This document shows positions 1 to 10,845 of a stretch of 64,000 nucleotides of DNA, piece after piece. Both the position numbers and the translations under genes were made by a program. The notes below the pieces were generated by a model. That model made no database searches. It was given only the letters and a program-made list of their open reading frames with translations, and was not told where the DNA came from. The stretch is taken from positions 17,588,760 to 17,652,759 of the forward strand of contig OX344762.1 of NCBI GenBank assembly GCA_947034895.1. Direction: 5' to 3'. Within the stretch, counting starts at the first letter, position 1; the number at the start of each line of letters is the position of its first letter. Origin of the DNA: Rhytidiadelphus loreus (taxonomy: Eukaryota; Streptophyta; Bryopsida; Hypnales; Hylocomiaceae).

Positions 1-1480
1 TAGGATAATAATAAATAGTGGATGATGTTTGAAGTACTGATTAGTGGTCAAACTTCATCCATCAATAACTTTCACTAAGAAAGTGCAAACTTGAATTAAC
101 TTAGCATTTTTGATAGGTAAAGTCAAGATCTTTAAGAAAAAAATTTCAAAAGTCTAAAATAGTAATTGAATAGAAGTAATTCAACACCTTAGGGGATTAA
201 GTTAAAAACTTGGAAGATAATTGAGGAAGAAATTTAGATTTAGATTCTCATAGAAGAATATTAAAGAAGTCTAGAACTATATTTAAAAATTTAAATACAG
301 GAAAATCTCGAAGATATTGAAGGAAGAAGTTTGGAATGAATTATAGATGAATTTAAATAGAGTTTGTCCATCCAAGTCTAAACTTAGGATTTAGATAGAT
401 GTAAACCTAAAATTGCAGCAAAAATTCCAACTCCAATTGGAATTAGGAGTCAATTAAAAAGGATGGATAGAGTTTAGTGATTGCCATTCTAAAGGTTAAA
501 CTTTATCCGGTTGTTATTTCCCTTTAGAGTGTTAGATTTCAATAAATTTTATATTTCTAGAAATTTCATGCATTGATCTTTGACTAAAGCTTGATAAACT
601 TAGACTATAAATTCTTTCACTAAAAACCATAGTGACCTTAATTAGTTTGACCAATTGTCTAGAATTGTGTTTTAGGTTATATTTTGTTGGTTTATCTTAC
701 AAGTACACATCCAATAGGCATTTAGAAAAAATCCATAGCTTGGACGGCTCAATGGATGACGCTTGGGCACCCCAATAACATAAATTTCATGTAATTACTA
801 GAACCTAGTTTAGCACATTTGAATATCAAAGGACAAAAGTAGGTATTGAAACACTCACACTCTAGCAAGATCTTTTGATTTTCTAATCTAGAATTTTTGC
901 ATAAATTCTTTAGCGATGGATGCTAATCATTTTAATCTATGTGTGAGACTTTGTTTTGAATCATTATGATAAATACTGTAAAATTTAGAATTTTTAAAAT
1001 TTCAATGTCAAGGTAAGGAGCTAAAAACATATTCTAAAAAAAGATTAGGTAATTTTTTTGGATTGTATACATTGATACCTACTCAAAAACATTTGAACCA
1101 TTCAATTCCAAATAATGAAGTGAAATTTATGAGGAATTTTATTTTGTAGGCAATAGAGGCCAAAAAAATATATAAAGTTTTTTTTTTGAATTCAATTTTG
1201 AAAATTTTCAAATAAAAACAAAAACAAAGAATGCAATTGCTTACTAGAAGATTTTCAACATTGGGGTCAATAATTCTCAACTCTTTTTATAAGTTATTAG
1301 CATTTTAGGCTTTTCTTTCATTTAGTACTACTATGTAGTTTAAAAAATACAAATATAAAAGTTTTTGGAGTTAAATCTAAAAAGAATTGTCAATCCATTT
1401 TACAAAATATTGACTAAAATGCACAAGTTATGGGACATATGTTTTCTTTTCTAAAAATGTTGAAAGACAAAATTCCACCT
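1..1480. other. AT-rich intergenic DNA, nothing recognised
   Basis: This stretch is strongly AT-rich with many A and T runs. I see no convincing reading frame, no clear terminal repeats and no RNA gene. It resembles the decayed repeat background found elsewhere in the window. Confidence 0.5.
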
Positions 1481-1559
1481 TTCGGAAAGCTAAAAAAGCA
1501 TATATTTTGAAGTTTAGACCAGGGCTCTTTTTTTGGCTTTCTAGTGCCAGTTTGCACCA

Positions 1560-1790
1560 AAAAAAAATTTGGCTAAAAAACACCTAAAAAAATGCCAAAA
1601 AACTTGGATGAAATCGCCAGAAAATTTCACATTAAGAAAAAACTTGGATGAAAATTGTCAAATTGACATGTGATATGTACAAATGTGATGTTTTCTATCC
1701 AATATGTGGATGAATGTTGAAATTTGGAGCACCACTATAACATTTTAAATTGCCATTGTGGCTATTCTTAAAAAATGAAAATAAAAGCCT
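1560..1790 (+). repeat. Dispersed repeat, copy 1 of a direct pair
   Basis: This segment is similar, in the same orientation, to 3985-4195. Shared landmarks in order are a 'cttggatgaaat' block present twice, a 'ttttctatc' block, 'gtggatgaatgttgaaa' and a 'caccact' box followed by 'acattt'. The two copies flank about 2.2 kb that holds a TTAA-type element. They may be the ends of one larger element or an old duplication; I cannot assign a superfamily. Confidence 0.5.
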
Positions 1791-2139
1791 TGGTTTAGAC
1801 ACATTGAACTTGCAATGGTTAGGGTTACTTAGTCTAAATTTTCTGAAAGACGTACTTGAACAATTTAACCTTAGGATTCTATGGTTAGATTTGTTAAAAG
1901 ATAAATATAAATGAAGATTTTAGCCTTCCTTTGGGTACAAGTATTTTAAATAAGTTTTGGGCTTCTAAACATGAAAGAACTTAGGAGTTAAATTTCCTAA
2001 TTTTTTATTTGATATTTATTTTTTGAAAGTCAAATGATTATTAGATTTCTTTCTTATGCATTTTTTGAACTCCATGGTAACAAACTATGAAATTTCAAAC
2101 TATTGAAATAAGTGTACTTAAAACCACCCCTAGAGACAT

Positions 2140-2240
2140 ATGAATAAAGATAGTACATTTTAGACAAGAATCTATAGGGGTAGTTTTAGAAAGGGTTCAA
2201 AATTAGGTACAATTACTTTATACCTTACTTGTATTAGTAT
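2140..2240. repeat. Short dispersed repeat related to 23355-23460
   Basis: Both places contain 'acattttag' followed by 'caagaatctatag', then a 'ttttagaaag/ttttaggaag' block and a 'ttactttat' block in the same order. This points to a shared decayed repeat. No termini can be defined. Confidence 0.35.
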
Positions 2241-2819
2241 ACAATCTCACTCCCCTTTGAAGATGCATAAGAAAATTTATACTTACGGTATCTACTCTGC
2301 AACTACTATTTGGCCCAGCAATAGTATAAGTTTGGACATGAAGATTTTTTAATGGTTTCAATGCATCCACTACAATACTCCGTATTCTTAAGGGGCTCTA
2401 GATTTGTCTTCTCATATCTAATACTTAAGCAAGGTATATTAATTCTGGAATGAAGCAATACACTCAAAGATTTGTTGATTTTTTGTGCATTAAAAGTACA
2501 AAAGGTTCAATCTGAGGTTTCTTCACAACTTTAAAATAAATAAATGTGATTATGAAATTCAAGGAAGAGATTGATGAGAGAAATTGACCTCTAAAAGACC
2601 AAACTATGTTTTGGGGCAGCATAGTGATTTTGGGTAGCTCACTAGTCACTGCGAATGGAATTTTCATATTTTTCTTTGAAATTTTCACACAACATGTGAA
2701 CGAGTTTTTTCTTTAAGGCCCAACAATTTTCATAACTTTTGACTATATGGATAAAAATTATTGTATGATATGTAATTTTCATTGTTTGGCGAGCAACTTG
2801 GGTAGCTTAAAAAAATCCT

Positions 2820-3533
2820 TAAAAATCCCTTTTCTATGAAATAAAATTTGAAATTAGTTTTCTAGATTTATAAATACGTGGAAATCTTTGAATTATTCCA
2901 TTTTGATTAATGAAATGAAAGTTATGAAGAGTTTTAGTTTCTGGGCAATTATAAATTTTCTACTCTAAAATAAACTTTGAAGTCCTTTATTTAACTCCAT
3001 TTTCAATATTTTTGGAAAAATAAGGTCATAGAATGTATATTGTTTATTACAACATTACAAACATGTAGATATTCATTTTTCAATTCCATAACTAAATTCT
3101 CAACAATTTAGTGTTTTGAATCATTTTCTACTTCTTTCTATTTACTATTTTTTCCGATATGTTGAACAATTCAAAATGATCTAAGTTTTTTCAAATGTGT
3201 AGCCAACTTGCCTTGAAGAATGAATCCAAAGAAGCACCACAAATTTGGACATTTTTTTTATACAAATTTGAACTTGTGAAGTGCAGTTGCTTGTTTTTTC
3301 GTAGGGTCCCTCAAAGAATTTTTGTCACTTCAAACGCTAATATCTTGCAATCTACATAGTGGAAATTTTTGAAGTTTTTTCCACATCTTCTCAAATTAAC
3401 ATACTATAAGATCCTATAGTTATTTGTATTGAAAAATGTTTTTTTTTCTAAAATGTGGTACTTCCATACTTGTATGGCAGTTTTGGTCTTTTGGAGTGTT
3501 TTTGGTGAAAACAAAGTCAAAAACATTTAGGGG
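2820..3533 (-). mobile_element. Inverted TTAA-type (piggyBac-like) non-autonomous element, one end intact
   Basis: The right edge reads GGGG followed by TTAA at 3534-3537. Read on the minus strand, the interior matches the element at 62755-63507: the 'caccaaaaa' box, the 'atgtggta/aagtacca' block, 'tgattcaaaa', and the 'taactttca/taacttttga' block near 2930. The left terminus is not recognisable, so the copy is probably truncated. There is no transposase frame. Superfamily assignment rests only on the TTAA site and the CCC terminus. Confidence 0.45.
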
Positions 3534-3537
3534 TTAA

Positions 3538-3984
3538 ATAAAGCTGCGAGTGCTAGTTTAGATGTTGATTTGGATTGAGACATTGGATTTGGGAAAAGGG
3601 CCGCGACACTAACCTCCCTGCAACCAATGGTTTTTTTTTTGCATTAGATGGGATTCGGGGGGGCTGGAGGTCTGTTTCAGGCCCGTTCCCAGCTCCGTTC
3701 CCCCGGCCCCCATCGAACGTGGGTGTCAGAATTCTTTTTTTTTCAAAAAAAAAAAAAAAAAAAAGAAATTTAAGTTTTAAAAATGAAAAACAAGGTTAAA
3801 TTTTTATTTTTATTTTTATTTTTCAAAAAATCTGACCTGATAGTCGCTTGGCCAGGTCAACACAGGCGGAGAACGGCGGGTTTTGGCAAATTTCGACTAG
3901 GGAACTCACAGCCCTCCCCGATGGCTGAATTCCATCTAATGGCGATTTGGTGCAAAATTGCACCAAAATTTTTGACCTAGCACC
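3538..3984. other. GC-richer island with homopolymer runs, function unknown
   Basis: Unlike its surroundings, this stretch has G and C runs near 3655-3710 and 3840-3930, separated by a poly-A tract. Short frames exist but none shows recognisable protein. It may be a fragment of a mobile element. Confidence 0.3.
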
Positions 3985-4195
3985 AAGCTATAGGAAATTT
4001 TTAGTAAAATTTTGGATGAAATCACCAAAAAAACTTCAAGTTCAAGAAAAATCTTGGATGAAATTGCCACATTGTGAATGAAAATAGAATTATAGATATG
4101 TAGTATCACATTTTCTATCTAGTACGTGGATGAATGTTGAAACTTGGAACACCACTGTCACATTTAATATCGCCACTTCGCCATTTCATGGAAAA
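3985..4195 (+). repeat. Dispersed repeat, copy 2 of a direct pair
   Basis: This is the second copy of the repeat at 1560-1790, with the same order of blocks and moderate divergence. No coding potential is visible. Confidence 0.5.
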
Positions 4196-4669
4196 TGACA
4201 AAAGAAAAAGAAAAACAACAACCTACGACATGATCCTTTGAATTACCGGGGGCATGTTTGCTTCCTAGCTTGTAACTTGTAAGCTTAGATGCCCTGTACA
4301 ATAGAAATTAGATTTCAAAAAATTTGTCTCTCGTACGTACATGAAGCTCTCTCCATTGCTCTCTCCATATCCTACTCCTACTTTACATTAAATTCCCTAA
4401 TATAACTTAAACAATATCAAGTACCAACCACTTGATATGCTAATAATTTTTTTTTGTCATCAAGAGCTCACTCTACCCCACCCCACTGTTCAGTTAGGAT
4501 CAACGTGTGGTGGTGATAATTCAATTAAAGTTGGGAAATCAAACCCAACAAATTCTTAAAGTAAGGATATTCCTTCAAAATCCATATTTTCTCCTTAAAA
4601 AAATTTATTTAAATTTGAAAAAATGATTTCTCTAGAATTCCATAATCTTTATTAGAATTGTTTTTTCAT

Positions 4670-4843
4670 AGTCAACTACCACAGGAAGAACGGCAAGGCG
4701 TCACCCGGGAGGTATTATAGTTCAACATGCATCTTCCCCCCCCCTAACTTCCTTAACATATAAAGTTTGGGGGGGATAAAGATGCATGTTGAACTATAAT
4801 ACCCTTGGGGTGACACCCTACCGTTCTTCTTGTGTAAAGTACT
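4670..4843. repeat. Foldback element (about 75-bp inverted arms)
   Basis: The left arm from about 4670 and the right arm ending near 4843 are reverse complements over most of their length. They share a 'gaagaacgg' block, a 'gtcaccc' block and a block running from 'tattatagttcaac' to 'atgcatc'. The loop is C- and G-rich. The arms begin 'CACA(G/A)GAAGAACGG', reminiscent of CACTA-type termini, but I find no clean 3-bp duplication. It could be a miniature DNA transposon. Confidence 0.6.
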
Positions 4844-4859
4844 CAATTATAAACCCAAA

Positions 4860-5740
4860 ACTGCTTAACTAAGTTAAGGCAATATGCTCTAAAAGCGACC
4901 ATTTAAGAGCTGGTCTACCTTTTTCATAGCATTAGGAAAAGTTTGAGGCCTGAAAGAAGTTGCTATTTTTAAAAAAATTGGCAGCCCCACAGTGCAATTT
5001 AAAATTTAAAATATTGAAATAATAATAATAATAATATATAAAAAAAAGTTGCCGGTCTAACGTGGAGCTGACGTGGCACCAACAGTGCTACATCAGATCC
5101 GGAAAAAAAAATTCCCTAATTACACACAGGGGGGAAAAGCTAGGAGGCCTTTGGAGGCCTCAGAATCTTTGTAATGGCTTTTGTTGATAGAATTATTTTT
5201 CAATCATTTTTCAGAGAAAGCAAAATAGATGTGGAACTTAACACAAGTTAGTGGTTTTGTATTTTTCCAAGCATTTTTGAATTAGTTATAAATTTTTAAA
5301 GATTCTGGAAATAGGCACCTATTTGTAACCATAGGTCTTCCATAATCCACCCACTTGCAACTTCTAAAGAGATGTGCGGAAATTAAAGACAATGATTGAC
5401 TCTTGCAATAGAAAAATAATTTTTTGTTAATGCATACAATTGCTATAGTGGTCCATTTAAGGATCACCCATACTCCATTCTCCACATAAAAATAGGGGAG
5501 GTTTAAAGAAGATGGACGCTTTCATAGCATACTACGTAATAGCAAGGAGATTTCAATTTATTTAGGTCACCTAATAAATCCTGCAAATCCTGCAAAAGGC
5601 GAAGGTACTTGCAAAGGTCAATAGCGGTATGAGCCCTACAAAGCCGATCATCTCGCACATGCACCCGCCTTCGGAATTAATCCACCGTCAATGCCACCCA
5701 AATCCAAATAGCATTCCCAGCCGGCATTTTGAAAATCTGC
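4860..5740. other. Intergenic DNA with a decayed repeat at 5220-5350
   Basis: Most of this is AT-rich. Around 5220-5350 there are blocks ('aacacaagt', a 'gcattt.tgaatta' block, 'gcacctatt') in the same order as 47990-48110 inside the small element at 47915-48487, so it is probably a decayed relative. The frame at 5282-5485 on the minus strand looks like chance. Confidence 0.35.
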
Positions 5741-5756
5741 TCAAACTGGCAGAGTA

Positions 5757-6001
5757 ATGGCCGCTGTAGTACGGTAAGTTGTATTTCTTTTTTCTTAAAT
5801 CCCACCGTCCTTTTCAAAGAGAAAAAAAAATCTCATGAGCTTGAATTAATGCTTCAATTCTGCACTAGCTACGTCGTCGGCCACTGGGAAGTTGTGAAGC
5901 TCCCCGTCGTCTCTCCCTTTCATCCCTCAAGCTGCGTGATGGTTATTTCATTGTACTGGAGCATGTGGGCTGAAGTTTTGACAAACTTGACGAGCTCTAA
6001 G
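5757..6001 (+). CDS. Candidate first two exons of a gene joined to the pogo transposase
   Basis: A possible exon 1 is 5757-5773 (ATG, five codons plus two bases), ending at a perfect GTAAGT donor. A possible exon 2 is 5869-6001, with an AG acceptor and a GTAGGA donor. Joined, they give exactly 50 codons without a stop, ending in phase 0. That matches the phase of the exon at 6241. Visible residues include VVGHWEVVKLPVV and ISLYWSMWAEVL. No family is recognised. The second donor lies inside the left terminal repeat of the pogo element, so these exons lie outside the transposon. They would be host sequence, or the joint may be coincidence. No transcript evidence is available. Confidence 0.35.
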
Positions 6002-6042
6002 GTAGGAGGCTCGAACTCCGTTCGGGCATTTAGAACCGAGCC

Positions 6043-6050
6043 TATAAAAA
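6043..6050 (+). promoter_or_regulatory. Candidate TATA box of the pogo transposase gene
   Basis: TATAAAAA lies about 43 bp inside the left terminal repeat and upstream of the transposase exons, a usual place for a transposon promoter. If it is used, exons at 5757-6001 would not be part of that transcript. Confidence 0.35.
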
Positions 6051-6860
6051 TGCTATAAACTGTGCACAATGTACTTCAAATGGATGAGAATTTTTCTGTC
6101 CGCACATTGGCGTCTTAGATGATTGATTTAAGGCTATTTGTGGTCTCCTTGGTAGTATTCTACTGTGCACCTTTAGCACTCATAATTTTTTACAATTATT
6201 TAAAAGTATAAGGATTACTGTACTATGAACTTTGATTTAGGAAAAGGATTGCATACAAAGAAAGACTGCAGTGGATGATTTCTATGACGGCCTTCATAAA
6301 CAAATAATTGAATATGAAGTTAGTGACATTGATTACAGTGACAAGTCCGGCGTTGTTATAATGGAAAGAGGCATGGTTTTTGCTTCCATGACCGCCGGTT
6401 TGGGAAACGTAAGCAAAGAGAATTCATTAAGATAAAACTAAATTAATTAAAAATTGTAACACTGTATCCCAGGACTTGGCAGTTGGCCTTGAAGAAAATC
6501 AATGTTGTATTTGGCAAATGTGTACACTGAAGAATGAGGATTTTTTGCAAGGCAGACTTGTAAGTTAGTACACAATTTCTGAAATTGTGTGAGAACCACA
6601 GACATAGCAATCAGTGAAACATCTTCAAGTCATTGATTCGTTTTGTTAACTGAACACAAGAAGTGCAGTAAGAATTAGTTCATTGCCATGAGTTCGGAGA
6701 GTGTGTCTGAAGAAAGAAGCGACGAAGATGAGGGGACTTGGCCTCAACGCCGCGGTTGGGGAAGTAGCTTGTCCGACTACGCTGGAGAGGAAGAAGAGTA
6801 CAGTGCAGAGGAAGAAGACTATGTAGATGAACAGAACTCTGAGTTATTTGATTGGGCGAG

Positions 6861-9800
6861 CACTATAAGAAACCCGCGTTTTTTGTGATGGCAACAAAAA
6901 ACACGGCATGTTTTTGCGGACAGGACGGCGTCACAAAGTTTGAACCAATGGGTGGCAAATTCCGATGGACATTGCAAAAAACGTGTACATGTCCATGAAA
7001 AAACATGGGCATTATACAAAAAACAAGTATGTTTTGCAAGACATCCAAAAAAATGTTGTCATATTTTTTGTGATATGCAAAACAATATGACAATGCCATG
7101 TTGGCAAAGTCAATCAATTTCACTACAAGTAAATTTCCAAGAGTTATTGGACATCCATGTAAAATGTTAACCCAATCTGAAAATCATAGGAGAAGGGTAG
7201 CTGCTTGGGAGTCTTCCAAAAAACCCTTTCATGAATGGATGATGAAGCTACTATTTACTATTCTTTAGTTAGGATTTCATGAAGCACAAAATTTGTTGGC
7301 ATCTCTTCTATAAGCATGTATGTATATAAACATAATTATTGGAAATATGTCTAAATCCTTTAGAATTTCATATGCCAAGTACAATGTACTACACTTCACT
7401 TCCGATCTTACGATTCATGTGTATATGTTGTACTGGAAGCTTCAAAGCATGTGCGGACTTTTCAAATTATGTTCATATACATCAACAACTTATAGGAATA
7501 AATGAACTCTTATTTTCATTGTATTCAAATTGTTTACAATAATTCCTCTATCCCTAATATAATACTACAATATTGATAGTTCATAAATGTATCATAGAAG
7601 TAATTTTTGTAAGAAAATATGATGCTCATCCAAACAAAAAGTCAACCCCCACCTTCCACAAAAGACATCCATTTACAAAGATGAAAGATTCCACTATATT
7701 TTTAATTAGAAAGTGCAAGAAAATAATTCCTAGCATTTGTTTTAATTTCTATTCAATGGGGGGATTTTATTGCACTGCATCTACAAGAAGGGCTTCCATT
7801 GTCGTCACTTCTAGTGTTGGTCATTGATTGAATAAAGAACTTTGTTTTGAAAAAGCGACTATGTCATTTTTTCTTTAGAAAAACTATCCACAAATCAAGT
7901 TGAATATTAAGTATGTTTGAGCATAATCAATATCCATTTCATACCACAAGGGGACTATACAATCCATTTCACACCTAGATAAGCAACTCTCATATTATAT
8001 ACCATTCATTATAATTGCTTATAATGCATTTTTCTTCAATCTCAATGAATGTAATTTGCTATAATGTAAAAATTGCTCGTAGCCCTTCCAACAAAAAATC
8101 CAAAATCATATTCATATACATGACATGTATATTCTTCAAAGACAATAGTAGTATTAAAAAACTTATTACATGAATTTTTTTAATGCATGCATCATACCAA
8201 AATCTACCCAACTATTTGGTGTTCTCGGTAATTTAAAAAAGAAATAGAACATCACAAACAAATGTTAATTTCAATTGGAGGGAACTCCTTCTATGGATTT
8301 TAAAAAACTCCACATACATCTTTTTATTCTTCATATATATATATTTGTTTTTTATTTTTTTATTTTAAATATATAAGTCAATTTTTTCTACATTTCATCT
8401 TTTTCTAATTGGTCCTCATGTACCTTCTTGATCAATCTAATTTCATATACTTTTCTATAGAAGTTGTCTTGTAATCTGTTCTAATGCCATTGACCCTTGC
8501 ATATCATACAAGAGTTGCATCTCTAGAACTTTACATTCTTCTGTAAGACAAATTAGAAGTTTTTTCATACATTAAATGTCACAATTTTAGTACATTTTAG
8601 GTTCAATTACTTTTATATAATACTTGCACTATCAATTGACATTGATGACTTCCATTTCATGTGCTCTTGCTATCTTTAAAAAAAATTCAAAGTATACAAA
8701 ATCTCCTAAAAGAAATACATTTTCTCTCATTTGCTTTGTACACATAGATGGAGTTTGATACATACTACGAACAAAGGTGTAGACAGACTTTGGGGTCATT
8801 GCAAGAAAAAAAACTTATTTTTGTAGCATTTGCACAGTCCTCATAATTTTTGGCTGAAATACTTCTTTATTAGAAAAACAATTTGAAAGAAACATGAGAA
8901 ATATGTCCAATGTATACACCTTTACAAAAAAGATACCCTAGGAAGGAATAGCATAAAAGAAAATTGTGAGTGGAAAAACTGGAAAAGTGCAAAATCTCAC
9001 AAAGATAGGTACTTTGACATTTTAATTTGTAAAAAGTAGGAAAAACAATTTTCAAGAATACTAAAAATAGGACATTTTGAAAATAATTCATGTTTTAGGG
9101 ATTTCACAATTCAAATTGTATTAGAATATTTTAAAATCTTCCAAAATCTATCAAAATCATTTGGAGTTTTCCATAGAGTATAAATTCAAAGTTTGAATTT
9201 TAATCAATTGAAATTTTTAATAGGTATAATTTGATTTTGAATGTGATTTAAATTCCAACGAAATTCAATAACTATGATGAAAACTTAATATTTCATCAAA
9301 ATTTTAATAAAATTCAACTCTAATTCAAAGTTAGGTTGAAATAACTTAACCCCTAAAGTTCTTTGACTATGTTATCACCAAAAATGCTCAAAAACTGCCA
9401 TTTTTTATATAAGTACCAAATTTCTGAAAAAAAAACTTTTTTTGACACGTGTAACCATACAATCTTTTAGTATGCTAGTTTGAGAAGATGTGCAAAAAAT
9501 TTCAAAATTTTCTACCTTGTAGATTGTAAGATATTAGAGTTTGAAGTGACAAAATTCTTTTTTTTGCCCCTGCAAAAATTTGGGCAGATGCACTTCACAA
9601 GGTCAGATCATTATGAAAAATTGTCCAAAATGGTTGCAACTCTGTGGAATCATTCTTCAAGTTAAGTTGGCTACATGCTTTAAAAAATTCAGATTTTTTG
9701 GAATTGTAAAACATATAGGAAAAAAATAGTAAGTAGAAAGATGTAGAGAATGATTCAAAATACTAAATTGTTAACAATTTATTTATGGAATTGAAAAATG

Positions 9801-10845
9801 AAAATCCAATGGTTGTAATGTTGTAATTAAAAATCTACAACATTTGAGAATTTTTATTCTATTTTTTGAGACATTGACTAAGATGTCTACATGTTTTTTG
9901 AGTTGTTTTCTAGGGATATCAAATCAAATGTTTCTAGAGACATTTTTGCAATGTCTATTGAGACATCCAAATGTTTTCATAGACATCAAATGAGGCATTG
10001 CCGTGTTCATCTCATGTTCATCTTTGAAATTTTACTTTTAATACAAACTACACGTTCTACATATCCCATATGGTTTTCCATACTTCCTACCACCCCACTT
10101 CTATATAAGCTTGTGTTTTCATTTCAATAAACTCACAATAAATTCCCAAATACAGTGTATTTTGTATGGTGTACTGTACTTGTTGTATAATGTATGTTGT
10201 GTAAATCATGAATGTTGTATAATGTATGTTATATTTTTAATGTATTCTGTATTGTGCAAGAAATATGTTGTATTGTGTATGAATGTAGTTGGTTATCTCA
10301 ATTGATGTCTTAGAAAACATGTGGATGTTGTAGTTGATGTCCCAAAAAACATGTGGATGTCTTGGTGGACATCCATTTTGTAAAGGACATGCCATAGCAT
10401 AAGGGACAATGTAAATGATTTAATTGTAAACATCAAAGGAAACATGTGCATGTCACAGAAGATGTCTTTTTGGACTTCAGATTGGACACAATACAATGAA
10501 CATGTCAAAATTCTGAACTACTACAAAGTTGACATGTGGTAGTGATGTCGTGGCTAACGTCATCCAAAAATGGATGAAAAAGTAGCTTATGTGGCATTCA
10601 CTGCCCCATCATCACTGAGGTGGCGCACATGTGGCAGCCACATGGCAACTTCTTAACATTTTAAAAGACCATGTTTTCTAAGACATCCTCCTAAATCTTA
10701 TCATGTTTTCTGTAATTTTGCATGTTTTTTGCCTTGTCAATCCTGACGGATTTCTTTTGATATCAAAGTTGACGTAGCTGATGTCCACGCAAACATGACT
10801 ACCACGTTATAGTCATGTCACAAAAATCGCGGGTTTCTTCTAGTG
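6861..10845 (+). mobile_element. CACTA (CMC/En-Spm) transposon, non-autonomous, inserted in the pogo transposase exon
   Basis: The left end begins CACTATAAGAAACCCGCG at 6861. The right end, read in reverse, begins CACTAGAAGAAACCCGCG and ends at 10845. The termini match over about 28 bp with few differences. A perfect 3-bp target duplication, GAG, flanks it (6858-6860 and 10846-10848), as is typical of CACTA elements. Short 'acatgt', 'gacatc' and 'catgttttt' motifs recur near both ends, like subterminal repeats. There is no recognisable transposase frame, so it must have moved in trans. It contains an older piece of a TTAA-type element at 9350-9872. Confidence 0.9.
9350..9872 (+). mobile_element. 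Fragment of a TTAA-type (piggyBac-like) element inside the CACTA element
   Basis: TTAA at 9346-9349 is followed by CCCCTAAAG and 'caccaaaaatgctc'. The next 500 bp run parallel to 62755-63100 ('agtatgctagtttgagaagatgtg', 'aaaaaatagtaagtaga', 'gttgtaatgttgta'). No right terminus is visible, so it is truncated. It was probably carried into place by the CACTA element or inserted into it. Confidence 0.55.
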
